Of a DNA stretch of 64,000 nucleotides, positions 45,416 to 54,002 are shown piece by piece. The notes beneath the pieces are model-generated. The model searched no databases. It saw nothing but the letters and a program-made list of their open reading frames with translations, and had not been told where the DNA came from. The stretch's first letter is position 1; each line of letters begins with the position of its first letter. Both the position numbers and the translations under genes were made by a program. The DNA comes from Eubacterium sp. (lineage in GTDB: Bacteria; Bacillota; Clostridia; Lachnospirales; Lachnospiraceae): assembly GCA_017619835.1 (NCBI GenBank), contig JAFZRN010000007.1:62001-126000 (forward strand), read 5' to 3'.

Positions 45416-46098
45416 TACTCAATACCTAACCTGTTAATAGTTTCATGTGCGGCAACCTGCTCGGCCATCTTCTTGGTCGGGCCTGTTCCCTCTTCGTATT
45501 CCACGCCGTCCAGCCTTGCGACTACGCGGTAGACCCGGTTATGCTCCGGACCCGTGGTGGATATGAGACGGTAGTCCAGCTTCATTCCTTTGCCCTGGGC
45601 ATATTCCTGAAGTATGGATTTTGCATCGTAAAATGTCGACTTGCTCTCTATGTCACTGAGGAGGAACTTTTTGATGTAGCGCTCTGCTTCATCCATTCCG
45701 CCGTCAAGATAGATAGCTCCCAGGACCGATTCGAAAAGGTCGCAGAGAATGGACGGTCGGTCCTTGCCTCCCATTATGTCCTCGCCGTGACTGAGGAAGA
45801 GATAGTCGCCGAAGCCCAGAGCCTTCGTAATCTGTGAAAGAGTATATTCACAGACAAGACTTGCTCTCAGCTTGGTGAGTTCGCCCTCTGTCTTCTCGGG
45901 ATATTCGAGGAAGAGTTCTTTACTTGTCACAAATTGAAGGATCGCATCACCCAGAAACTCGAATCTCTCATAGGAAGCAACCTCTGTCGAGGATTCATTT
46001 GAATATGATTTATGGGTAAATGCCGTGTCCAGAAGAGATCTGTCCTTAAACTTATAGCCAAGTATCTCTTCCAGCTCGGAGTAATCACTTTTACGCAT
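45415..46098 (-). CDS. rnc: ribonuclease III
   Basis: Cuts double-stranded RNA in rRNA and mRNA processing. It has 227 residues: the nuclease domain with signature ERFEFLGDAIL and the second acidic cluster CDLFESVLGAIYLD, then a dsRNA-binding domain (about 155-225; DAKSILQEYAQ, GPTKKMAEQVAA). ATG 46098 was preferred to TTG 46104; it overlaps the plsX end by eight bases. It overlaps smc by one base. Confidence 0.97.
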   Translation of the reverse strand: MRKSDYSELEEILGYKFKDRSLLDTAFTHKSYSNESSTEVASYERFEFLGDAILQFVTSKELFLEYPEKTEGELTKLRASLVCEYTLSQITKALGFGDYLFLSHGEDIMGGKDRPSILCDLFESVLGAIYLDGGMDEAERYIKKFLLSDIESKSTFYDAKSILQEYAQGKGMKLDYRLISTTGPEHNRVYRVVARLDGVEYEEGTGPTKKMAEQVAAHETINRLGIE

Positions 46099-47092
46099 TC
46101 TCAAAGCCCCTTACGATCTTACCGTTAACATCATTTTCCACAAAGGATCTGCACTGGGCGATGGCTGATATCACTTCGCCCTCCTTTGAATTACCATGTA
46201 TCTTTACAACGAGCCCCTTTAAACCTAAGAGCGGAGCTCCGCCCTTATCGGAGGCATCGAATCTTTTAAGAGTTTTCTTCATGCTCTTCTTTACAAGCAT
46301 CGCACCGAGCTTGCTTGAGAAGGATGAAAGAAATGCCCCTTTAAGTTCTTTTAATATCATCCTGGAGAGTCCTTCGTAAAGCTTGATGATCACATTTCCA
46401 TTAAAGCCGTCGGCAACGATGACATCAGCCTTTCCGTAAGGAATCGCCCTGGACTCGATATAGCCGGTGAAGTTGAGATTATCCTTTTCCTTAAGGATCT
46501 CGTATGCCTTCTTAACGAGGGCATTTCCCTTCTCTTCTTCCGTTCCGACATTAACAAGTGCGACTCTGGGACTCTTTACTCCGCAGACGGATTCCATATA
46601 GATAGAACCCATTTCCGCAAACTGAACCAGAACCTCCGGTTTGACATCAACATTTGCACCGCAGTCAAGAAGAAGCGCCGGCTCTTTTGTAGTCGGGATG
46701 AGGTGTGCAAGCGGGGTCCTCTTAACCCCTTTAGCTCTACCAACAACGAACTGTCCGCCTGCCAGTATCGCACCTGTGCTTCCGGCGGAAATGAGTGCGT
46801 CGGCTTTACCGTCCTTAACAAGTTTAAGGCCCACTACGAGAGATGAATCCTTCTTCTCGCGGACCGCGTGAACGGGCGCCTCATTCAGCCCGATCTCTTC
46901 TTTACAATCGATGATCTCAAGCCTTGATCTGTCATAGTCCTCATACTCGGAAAGATAGCTTTCAAGCTCAGACTTATGACCGGTCAGAATAAGCTTTACA
47001 TCCGGATTTTGTTTCAAGCCTTCGATGGCTCCGCTGACACAGATAGCAGCTCCATTATCACCACCGATGGTATCAATAACGATAGTAATCAT
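46091..47092 (-). CDS. plsX: phosphate acyltransferase PlsX
   Basis: Makes acyl-phosphate from acyl-ACP for phospholipid synthesis; PlsY, its partner, is at 61602-62276. It has 333 residues with IDTIGGDNGA, SAGSTGAILAGG and LLDCGANVD. ATG 47092 follows GAGAGG. It normally follows rpmF in one transcript; here a terminator, a 224-nt palindromic element and a new promoter separate them. No acpP follows it. Confidence 0.97.
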   Translation of the reverse strand: MITIVIDTIGGDNGAAICVSGAIEGLKQNPDVKLILTGHKSELESYLSEYEDYDRSRLEIIDCKEEIGLNEAPVHAVREKKDSSLVVGLKLVKDGKADALISAGSTGAILAGGQFVVGRAKGVKRTPLAHLIPTTKEPALLLDCGANVDVKPEVLVQFAEMGSIYMESVCGVKSPRVALVNVGTEEEKGNALVKKAYEILKEKDNLNFTGYIESRAIPYGKADVIVADGFNGNVIIKLYEGLSRMILKELKGAFLSSFSSKLGAMLVKKSMKKTLKRFDASDKGGAPLLGLKGLVVKIHGNSKEGEVISAIAQCRSFVENDVNGKIVRGFENA

Positions 47093-47125
47093 TTTGCTTT
47101 TCCTCTCTACTGCAATAACTTATTT

Positions 47126-47154
47126 ATTTTAGACTATATATAGCGTATTTGCAA
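47126..47154 (-). promoter_or_regulatory. predicted promoter of plsX
   Basis: Minus strand TTGCAA (47149-47154) and TAAAAT (47126-47131) are 17 bases apart, 34 bases upstream of the plsX ATG and downstream of the palindromic element. Confidence 0.6.
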
Positions 47155-47188
47155 GTGTTTAGCATAATAAAATAGTGACATTTATACC

Positions 47189-47412
47189 ACTCACGGTTGA
47201 CGCAAAAAACACTCTTAAGTACGTATCGAATGACGGTTTGTTTTTATGCAAGCATAAACAAACCGTTATTCGATACTCTATTGCTGCTATCGCAGCACTG
47301 AATCGTGTTTTTTGCGTCACCTGCTTCGCAGGTAAGATATAAAATCAGGTGTATCAGTCTTTGGTTGCAAGCAACCACGGCTGATACACCTGATTTTATA
47401 TCAACCGTGAGT
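47189..47412. repeat. 224-nt multi-branched palindromic element
   Basis: The outer arms ACTCACGGTTGA (47189-47200) and its reverse complement (47401-47412) enclose three structures. The first is a perfect 14-bp stem (47199-47212 with 47305-47318) holding an inner long hairpin (47223-47249 with 47252-47276) and a 6-bp hairpin (47282-47297). The second is the small hairpin ACCTGC-TTC-GCAGGT. The third is a perfect 22-bp stem (47336-47357 with 47381-47402) capped by GGTTGC-AA-GCAACC. No open reading frame of note is inside. It may be a MITE-like insertion or a structured RNA; I cannot name a family. Confidence 0.85.
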
Positions 47413-47430
47413 AGTAACAGCTTTTTAAAC

Positions 47431-47464
47431 AAAAAAATGTGACACGGATTTATCCGTGTCACAT
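47431..47464 (-). terminator. terminator of rpmF
   Basis: A perfect 13-bp stem (47437-47449 with 47452-47464; ATGTGACACGGAT) is followed by T7 on the minus strand, 20 bases past the rpmF stop. Confidence 0.93.
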
Positions 47465-47483
47465 GTAAAATCTTATACTAAAA

Positions 47484-47663
47484 TTAATCTACAGCAATAA
47501 TTTCCTTCTGGCCGTATGAACCACAATTCTTGCATACTCTGTGAGGCATCATAAGCTCGCCACACTTGCTGCATTTAACAAGATTAGGAGCTGTCATTTT
47601 CCAGTTAGCTCTTCTTTTATTTCTTCTTGCTTTAGATATTTTATTCTTTGGACAGATTGACAT
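47484..47663 (-). CDS. rpmF: 50S ribosomal protein L32
   Basis: A 59-residue protein, read directly from the sequence: MSICPKNKISKARRNKRRAN at the start and a zinc ribbon made of CSKC (31-34) and CKNC (44-47). It keeps the zinc-binding (C+) form. GGGAGGTG lies seven bases before the ATG. The yceD (DUF177) gene that usually precedes rpmF is absent. It has a perfect promoter and terminator, so it is monocistronic. Confidence 0.97.
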   Translation of the reverse strand: MSICPKNKISKARRNKRRANWKMTAPNLVKCSKCGELMMPHRVCKNCGSYGQKEIIAVD

Positions 47664-47712
47664 CGAATTACACCTCCCTCATCTGAACTTGGTCTAAAAC
47701 CACACTTGCACC

Positions 47713-47741
47713 ATTATACTTATGACAGTGTTGCTTGTCAA
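47713..47741 (-). promoter_or_regulatory. consensus sigma-A promoter of rpmF
   Basis: Minus strand TTGACA (47736-47741), 17-base spacer and TATAAT (47713-47718): both hexamers are perfect. It lies in the 97-base gap after ackA. Confidence 0.92.
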
Positions 47742-47759
47742 CCACATTTTTAATCTTTT

Positions 47760-48956
47760 TTAAAGTAATGCTACAGTTTCTCTTGCGATCGCAAGTTCTT
47801 CATTTGTGGGGATAACAACTACCTTGACTTTTGAATCATCTGTTGAGATCACAGCCTGCTTTCCGTGAGTCGCATCATTTACCTCGTCATTTACTGTGAT
47901 TCCCATATATCCGAAGTTTTCAAGGATAGCTTTTCTTATCTTATTATCGTTCTCGCCGATACCTGCGGTAAATGCGATAAGGTCAACGCCGTTCATTGCT
48001 GCGATGTAGCTTCCGATAAGCTTAACAGCGCTGTGTACAAATGCGTTGAACGCGATGATGCATTTCTTATCACCGGCCTTAACACCTGCACCGATATCAC
48101 GGGCATCACCGCTCTTCTCTGAAAGTCCGTACATACCTGACTTCTTGTTGAGGATATTCAGAACGTCATCAACAGTTCTGTTTTCCTTATCTGCAATGTA
48201 CTGAACGATCGCGGGATCGATGTTACCGCTTCTTGTTGCCATTACGAGACCCTCAAGTGGAGTAAGTCCCATGGATGTATCAACTGACTTTCCGCCTTCA
48301 ACGGCTGTGATACTTGAACCGCCGCCAAGGTGGCATACGATAATTTTTGTATCCTTAACATCCTTATCGAGAAGCTTAGCTGCTTCCTTGCTTACGAAGC
48401 TGTGGCTTGTGCCGTGGAAGCCGTAACGTCTGATCTTATACTTCTCATAGTAGCTGTAAGGAATTCCGTACATATAAGCCTTCTCAGGCATTGTCTGATG
48501 GAATGCCGTATCAAATGTCACGCACTGGGGAACAGTGGGCATTATCTTCTGGCAAGCCTTGATACCGAGAAGATTTGCGGGGTTGTGAAGAGGTGCAAGA
48601 TCAGAGCACTCTTCGATCTTCTTAATTACATCGTCATCAACCTTAACTGATGAACTGAAGAACTCTCCGCCGTGAACAACTCTGTGTCCTACTGCATCTA
48701 TCTCATCAAGGGAGCTGATAGCACCGTCCTCGGGATCCAGCAGCACATCGATTACTGCCTTCAGTGCAACTCCGTGGTCAGGCATATTAAGATCCTTCTC
48801 CTTCTTCTCTCCCTTTGATATTACGTCATACTTAAACTTTCCGCCTTCTGCGCCGATCCTTTCGCATAAGCCCTTAGCCTTTACTTCCTCGGAAACCGAG
48901 TCGATAAGCTGATACTTAAGTGTTGTTGAACCTGCATTGATGACCAGAATATTCAT
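47760..48956 (-). CDS. ackA: acetate kinase
   Basis: Converts acetyl phosphate and ADP to acetate and ATP, a main energy step in fermenters. It has 398 residues, a normal length. It starts MNILVINAGSTTLKYQL and carries VVHGGE, FDTAFHQTMP, RRYGFHGTSH and HLGGGSSI. The ATG lies two bases after the diguanylate cyclase stop, with GAAGGAGAAT partly inside that gene. The usual partner pta is not adjacent. Confidence 0.97.
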   Translation of the reverse strand: MNILVINAGSTTLKYQLIDSVSEEVKAKGLCERIGAEGGKFKYDVISKGEKKEKDLNMPDHGVALKAVIDVLLDPEDGAISSLDEIDAVGHRVVHGGEFFSSSVKVDDDVIKKIEECSDLAPLHNPANLLGIKACQKIMPTVPQCVTFDTAFHQTMPEKAYMYGIPYSYYEKYKIRRYGFHGTSHSFVSKEAAKLLDKDVKDTKIIVCHLGGGSSITAVEGGKSVDTSMGLTPLEGLVMATRSGNIDPAIVQYIADKENRTVDDVLNILNKKSGMYGLSEKSGDARDIGAGVKAGDKKCIIAFNAFVHSAVKLIGSYIAAMNGVDLIAFTAGIGENDNKIRKAILENFGYMGITVNDEVNDATHGKQAVISTDDSKVKVVVIPTNEELAIARETVALL

Positions 48957-48958
48957 TT

Positions 48959-50683
48959 TTATTCTCCTTCTCTTCCGTCTATAGTGATTCTTCCTCTTCC
49001 GTTTTCCTTACTGTAGTAGAGCGCCTTGTCGGCTCTGTCAACTACATCATCGACGTTGTCACAGGTCTCCGGATACGAGGCAAGGCCCATGCTGACATTT
49101 ACATGGATCTTATTATCCTCAAATTCAACCAGCGTATCCTGTATCTCCTTATGCATGGTCTCAAGGATGGCATTTGCCTCGATGATACTGACGCCCTTAA
49201 GGATGAGCAGGAATTCCTCACCACCGAATCTTACGGCGGTACCGTTATAGCGCTTTGCGTACCTGTTGTCGACAGTGGCCACCATCTTGATGACCTCGTC
49301 GCCTGCAAGATGGCCATAGGTATCATTTACATTCTTGAAATGATCGATATCCATCATTGCAATGGTAAGCTTGGTATCCTCACTCTTGACCTGAGCCTTA
49401 AGCTCGGGGATGTACTGATTGAAGTAGATACGGTTGTATATCTTCGTCAGTCCGTCCTTCTTGGCCATATCCTCGGTCTTGAGGTAAAGCCTTGCGGATA
49501 TGAGTGCGGACGTGAAATCCATAACAGATGATTCATAGAAGGAATATCCGTTTTGGAAGAATTCATACTTGCTTGAAAGAACAACCATGACGCCGTACAC
49601 ATTTTCATTCTCATAAGCCGGAAATGCCACGGCATTACATATATTGCCGGCTGTGAGATACGGTGACTTGAAATCATAGTTGTGACACAGAACGAAGGGC
49701 TCCGTCGTCTCCCTCTTCTTGATATCATTATATATATCCAGGAGGTCGGCTCTGAGCATTTCCGAGGAGACCTCATTTGTGGAAATGACGTCGATAAACG
49801 GATCATGATTCATATAAACGTCCTTGGCGATGAAGAAGCCTACGGCTCCGGCCCTCTTTACGTTCATGATATTCTCCATCATGACGTGGACGTTCTTCTC
49901 GACATCGAAGCTTCCCGAGAAATACTTCATTACCTCGATCAGCGAGCGGGACTCGATATTGGTCTTCTCAAGGTCGTCATTTGCCTTGGTCAGATTGATC
50001 TTCTGATAATTGATCTCGCTGTTGACCTTCTCAACCTTCTCCCTGAATTCGACCAGCTTATCGTTCTCGGCGATAAGGTCTGTGTTCTGGAAATAAAGCT
50101 TCGTATATCTGTCATCAAGTGACTTGATGCCACTCGAGAAAAGATCATAGATAAAGTAAATGATCACGACAACGAGAACCGTTGAAACCGCAAACATGAT
50201 GATCCAGATGCTCTCAACCTCGTGCCTGAACTGAATGAAGAACAGGATGATCGAGGATACTCCGGAGGAAATGATGAGCCTGATTATGTTGGCGGCACTA
50301 TTAAATATGTCGCAGAACAGAATGTCCTGGACGATTATATACAGGATCGTGAAGAATACGGAAACCAGCAGAATGTGCGGCAGACGTGCAGGGATCGAAC
50401 CGACGGAAAGAAGGATCGTATAAACATAGGTCCTGATTATAAGGAAAAGAACCGGGATTCTTCCGCCCTTCTGATCGGCGGTCTTCTTGATCTTAAGACT
50501 AAAGAGGAGCTCGTCCATCACGATAAATGCTATGCTAAGAGCCGTATAATAAGCAAGCAAAAAATTGCTCTTGGTGATCTCCGCCCCTCTTGAGAGCAAA
50601 GCAACACCAATGAGCAAACCATAGACTACTCTGTTAAACTTGACCAGCCTGCTTAAATACTCGATTTTGAACTCCTTAGACAT
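48959..50683 (-). CDS. membrane GAF-like diguanylate cyclase (GGDEF)
   Basis: Makes cyclic di-GMP from two GTP. It has 574 residues: about six hydrophobic segments in 18-185, a coiled coil (about 190-245), a GAF-like sensory region (about 248-395) and a C-terminal GGDEF domain (about 410-570). The active site is intact: GGEEF near 487-491, with DIDHFKNVNDTYGH. The inhibitory site reads RYNG instead of RxxD five residues before it, so product inhibition may be lost. ATG 50683 follows GAGGAAA. It shares a transcript with ackA. Confidence 0.93.
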   Translation of the reverse strand: MSKEFKIEYLSRLVKFNRVVYGLLIGVALLSRGAEITKSNFLLAYYTALSIAFIVMDELLFSLKIKKTADQKGGRIPVLFLIIRTYVYTILLSVGSIPARLPHILLVSVFFTILYIIVQDILFCDIFNSAANIIRLIISSGVSSIILFFIQFRHEVESIWIIMFAVSTVLVVVIIYFIYDLFSSGIKSLDDRYTKLYFQNTDLIAENDKLVEFREKVEKVNSEINYQKINLTKANDDLEKTNIESRSLIEVMKYFSGSFDVEKNVHVMMENIMNVKRAGAVGFFIAKDVYMNHDPFIDVISTNEVSSEMLRADLLDIYNDIKKRETTEPFVLCHNYDFKSPYLTAGNICNAVAFPAYENENVYGVMVVLSSKYEFFQNGYSFYESSVMDFTSALISARLYLKTEDMAKKDGLTKIYNRIYFNQYIPELKAQVKSEDTKLTIAMMDIDHFKNVNDTYGHLAGDEVIKMVATVDNRYAKRYNGTAVRFGGEEFLLILKGVSIIEANAILETMHKEIQDTLVEFEDNKIHVNVSMGLASYPETCDNVDDVVDRADKALYYSKENGRGRITIDGREGE

Positions 50684-50714
50684 ATGGTTTCCTCTGATTT
50701 AATTCGTAAAGGAC

Positions 50715-50743
50715 ATTATAACACATATTAATCATAGTTCCAA
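50715..50743 (-). promoter_or_regulatory. predicted promoter of the GGDEF-ackA operon
   Basis: Minus strand TTGGAA (50738-50743) and TATAAT (50715-50720) are 17 bases apart; the -35 box lies inside the 3' end of coaE. No terminator is seen after coaE, so read-through is also possible. Confidence 0.6.
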
Positions 50744-51349
50744 GGGCTTATTGTCCTTAATCTCGTCGAATAAAAGGGAAAGGGAAGCTTCGAGAAGGAA
50801 CTGCGAACCGTTGTTCTCGATCATGATATCGGAATTGTTCGCATAGTACTCTTCATCGGGCTGATTGGAAATGATTTCCTCCGCCGCCTCTCTCGAGTAC
50901 CCTCTATCCTTAACGAGACGTTCTATCCTGACCTCAAGATCAGCCATGACATACCATATCTCGTCACATATCTCACGATAATTATCCTGAATGAGAAGAG
51001 CTGCTTCGATCACATAGAACTTAACATCCCCCGAAGCACGCTTCTCTTCTATATCCTTCTTAATATATTCTTTGACTGCCGGATGAACGATCGAATTAAG
51101 CTTTGCAAGCTTCTCCTCATCATTCATAACGATAGTGCGGAGATAAGCGCGGTCGATGGATTTATCATCAGTAATTATCTCATTACCGAACGTGGCCAGG
51201 ACATTTTCATAAACAACCTGCCCCGGCTGCATCAGCTCATGCGCAAGCTTGTCCGCCTCAATAACAAACGTACCGGCCTTTTCCTTTATTAAATTCAAAA
51301 CATACGACTTCCCGGAGCCAATCCCTCCGGTAATCCCTATTATCTTCAT
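50732..51349 (-). CDS. coaE: dephospho-CoA kinase
   Basis: Last step of coenzyme A synthesis. It has 205 residues. It starts MKIIGITGGIGSGKS (P-loop) and carries VIEADKLAHELM and the DRGYSREAAEEIISNQ lid region. ATG 51349 was chosen because the P-loop starts there; it lies one base after the polA stop (TAG-T-ATG). The polA-coaE order is common in Firmicutes. Confidence 0.96.
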   Translation of the reverse strand: MKIIGITGGIGSGKSYVLNLIKEKAGTFVIEADKLAHELMQPGQVVYENVLATFGNEIITDDKSIDRAYLRTIVMNDEEKLAKLNSIVHPAVKEYIKKDIEEKRASGDVKFYVIEAALLIQDNYREICDEIWYVMADLEVRIERLVKDRGYSREAAEEIISNQPDEEYYANNSDIMIENNGSQFLLEASLSLLFDEIKDNKPLEL

Positions 51350-51350
51350 A

Positions 51351-54002
51351 CTACTTAGCCTCGTAGAGGGAGTCGCCGGTGTGGACGTCCACGTAGAGCG
51401 GGACGGCCAGGGTTGCAGCATCCTGCATGCAATCCTTTAAAAGCGTCTTCACCTCTTCAACTTCATCATTATGTGTCTCAATCAAGAGCTCATCGTGGAT
51501 CTGAAGGATCAGCCTTGACTTAAGGCCGCGAGCCTTCAGTTCCTTATAAACCTTTATCATCGCAAGCTTGATTATATCCGCGGCAGTTCCCTGGATCGGC
51601 GAATTCATCGCCACTCTCTCGCCGAAGGATCTCTGCATGAAGTTCGAGCTCTTCAGCTCGGGGATCGGCCTGATCCTGCCGTAGAGAGTCTTCACGAAAC
51701 CATTTTTCTTGGCTTCATCAACCTTCCCGTTGAGATATTCCTTAACCTTGCTGTAGGTTTCAAAGTATTTGTCGATATAACCGGAAGCTTCCTTTCTGGA
51801 TATTCCGAGATCCTCTCCCAGTCCGAAAGAGCTTATACCGTAAATGATTCCAAAGTTGACAGCTTTCGCCTTACGTCTTAAGTCCGGCGTTACTTCATCC
51901 AGCCCGACGCCGAAGACCTGCGAAGCCGTGATTGCATGGATATCCTTAGCTTCATGAAAAGCCTCAATCAGAGTTTCATCCTCTGAGATAGCTGCCATCA
52001 CGCGAAGCTCGATCTGCGAATAATCAGCATCCACAAAAACATAACCGTCCTCGGGTACGAAAGCTTTTCTGATCTCTCTTCCGAGAGCAGTTCTCGTTGG
52101 AAGATTCTGAAGATTCGGTTCGGTGGAGCTGATCCTTCCCGTAGCCGTAACAGTCTGGTTAAATGTGCTGTGGATCCTTCCGTCAGCCTTTATACAAGGA
52201 AGCAGGCCTTCGACATAGGTCGACTTAAGCTTTGTAAGCTGCCTGTATTCAAGGATCAGCGGTATTATCTCATGGCTGTCTTTAATCTTGGCAAGAACAT
52301 CCGCACCGGTTGAGTAGCCGCTCTTGGTCTTCTTCCCGCCTGAAAGCCCCAGCTTTTCAAACAGGATTACACCGAGCTGCTTCGGGGAATTGATATTGAA
52401 CTCTTCCCCGGCCAGTTCATAAATCTTAGAAGTAAGCGATGCGATCTTCGTATCGAGCTCATTTCCATAATCGACCAGCACATTTCTCTCGGTCCTGATG
52501 CCCTCCTTCTCCATCTCATAGAGAACGAAAAGCGACGGATACTCGATGGTTTCATATAGCGAAGTCTCGCCCAGCTCCTCCAGCTTCTCCCTTAAGACAG
52601 GAGCCGCTTTAAGCGCGGTAAATGCTTTGTAACCGAGAACCTTTCTCACATCCTCATCATCTATCGAGAAGAGCGTTATCTCCTTCTTACCGATCAGAGT
52701 CTTCTCATCCTCAAATTCCGCGCCGAGATATGCTTCGGCCAGATAATCATAGCTGTAGCTATTCTTTAAAGGTTCGGCAAGATAAGCCGCGATGCCCACA
52801 TCATAGAGATTATCCTCTTCCTTAAAACCGAAAATGCCGACATATTCCTTTAAACTCAGCATGTTTATTGTAACACCGGAAGGCACCATCTCACGGATAG
52901 CCGCGATACTATCTTCCCGAGTTATGTAAACCATATCATCAGCGGCAGAAGCTGAACCTGCCTCACCACCAACAGCAATTGCCCCGCCAAACAGCGCCCC
53001 GTCCACCATAAAAGGACAAAGCCCTATCTCGGAAACCTTCTCTTTTTTGATAAGAGCCACGATATCGGAAAGCCCCATATCTACTGTCTTTATCTCAAGC
53101 TTTTCCTTCGGCTTATCTGCCTCGCCAACTGCATCAAACCTCTTAAGAAGGCTCTTCAGCTCAAGCTCCTTAAACTTCTCATAAACCTCGGGGCTGTAGA
53201 TACTGTTCTCGCCAACCTCGGTCTCTGAAGCCTTCTTATCCATCTCACAGTCAAGCTTGATAGTCGCAAGGTCTCTTGAGAAAAGCGCGATATCCCTGCT
53301 CTCATCCAGATTCTTCCTTGCCTTATCCGGCTTTATCTCATCTATATGCTTAAGAGCTTCCTCGATAGAGTGATATTTCTGGATTATGCCCGACGCAGTC
53401 TTCGGGCCTATTCCCTGAACACCGGGAATGTTATCCGAGGTATCTCCCATCAGGCCCTTCATCTCTATAAATTCAAGAGGCGTAACTCCGTACTCTGCCT
53501 CCACATCGGCCGCATGATAATTCTCGACCGTTGTCTTACCGGCCTTGGTCTTCGGGATCCTTACAAGCACTGTATCGGTGGCAAGCTGCAGAAGGTCCCT
53601 GTCTCCCGAAAGGATGGTAACCTCCATACCTTCCTTAATGCCTTCTCTTGACATGGTTCCGATCAGGTCGTCAGCCTCGTAGCCGGCCTTCTCCATGCAG
53701 GTGATCCCCATCAGTCCCAGCACATCCTTGATGATCGGGAACTGCTCACGAAGCTCGTCATCCATCCCGTGTCTCGTACCCTTATAATCCTCAAACATCT
53801 TATGCCTGAAGGTGGGGGCATGCACATCAAATGCCACGGCTATATGGCTCGGCTTTTCCTCCTCATAAACCCTGAAGAATATATTAAGAAAACCAAGGAT
53901 AGCATTCGTGTGAATGCCATCCCCGGTAGTCAGTTCTTTCGGAAGGGCGAAGTAGCCCCTGTTCATTATACTGTTTCCGTCAATCAGCAGAAGCTTCGAC
54001 AT
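51351..54002 (-). CDS. polA: DNA polymerase I
   Basis: Repair and Okazaki-fragment polymerase, 883 residues. N-terminal 5'-3' exonuclease (LLIDGNSIMNRGYFA, GYEADDLIGT, SGDRDLLQL, GDTSDNIPGVQGIGPKTA). The middle 3'-5' exonuclease region (about 300-480) lacks a recognisable Asp-x-Glu motif (it reads SEIGLCPF there), so proofreading is probably absent, as in other Firmicutes. The C-terminal polymerase has DADYSQIELRVMA, RRKAKAVNFGIIYG and the QIHDELLIE motif. ATG 54002 follows GGAGGG. It overlaps the zf-HC2 gene by 23 bases. Confidence 0.97.
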   Translation of the reverse strand: MSKLLLIDGNSIMNRGYFALPKELTTGDGIHTNAILGFLNIFFRVYEEEKPSHIAVAFDVHAPTFRHKMFEDYKGTRHGMDDELREQFPIIKDVLGLMGITCMEKAGYEADDLIGTMSREGIKEGMEVTILSGDRDLLQLATDTVLVRIPKTKAGKTTVENYHAADVEAEYGVTPLEFIEMKGLMGDTSDNIPGVQGIGPKTASGIIQKYHSIEEALKHIDEIKPDKARKNLDESRDIALFSRDLATIKLDCEMDKKASETEVGENSIYSPEVYEKFKELELKSLLKRFDAVGEADKPKEKLEIKTVDMGLSDIVALIKKEKVSEIGLCPFMVDGALFGGAIAVGGEAGSASAADDMVYITREDSIAAIREMVPSGVTINMLSLKEYVGIFGFKEEDNLYDVGIAAYLAEPLKNSYSYDYLAEAYLGAEFEDEKTLIGKKEITLFSIDDEDVRKVLGYKAFTALKAAPVLREKLEELGETSLYETIEYPSLFVLYEMEKEGIRTERNVLVDYGNELDTKIASLTSKIYELAGEEFNINSPKQLGVILFEKLGLSGGKKTKSGYSTGADVLAKIKDSHEIIPLILEYRQLTKLKSTYVEGLLPCIKADGRIHSTFNQTVTATGRISSTEPNLQNLPTRTALGREIRKAFVPEDGYVFVDADYSQIELRVMAAISEDETLIEAFHEAKDIHAITASQVFGVGLDEVTPDLRRKAKAVNFGIIYGISSFGLGEDLGISRKEASGYIDKYFETYSKVKEYLNGKVDEAKKNGFVKTLYGRIRPIPELKSSNFMQRSFGERVAMNSPIQGTAADIIKLAMIKVYKELKARGLKSRLILQIHDELLIETHNDEVEEVKTLLKDCMQDAATLAVPLYVDVHTGDSLYEAK

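Noticed and set aside
47189-47412. tRNA or tmRNA for the cloverleaf element
   Set aside because: Stem lengths, the 22-bp stem and the lack of T-loop, anticodon and CCA features do not fit any tRNA or tmRNA.
47189-47412. Complete insertion sequence
   Set aside because: No transposase frame is inside and no clear target-site duplication was seen by eye. A non-autonomous element remains possible.
51350-51421. Longer coaE start at 51421
   Set aside because: The extra residues are a shadow of the polA 3' end; the P-loop begins at 51349 and a ribosome site precedes it.
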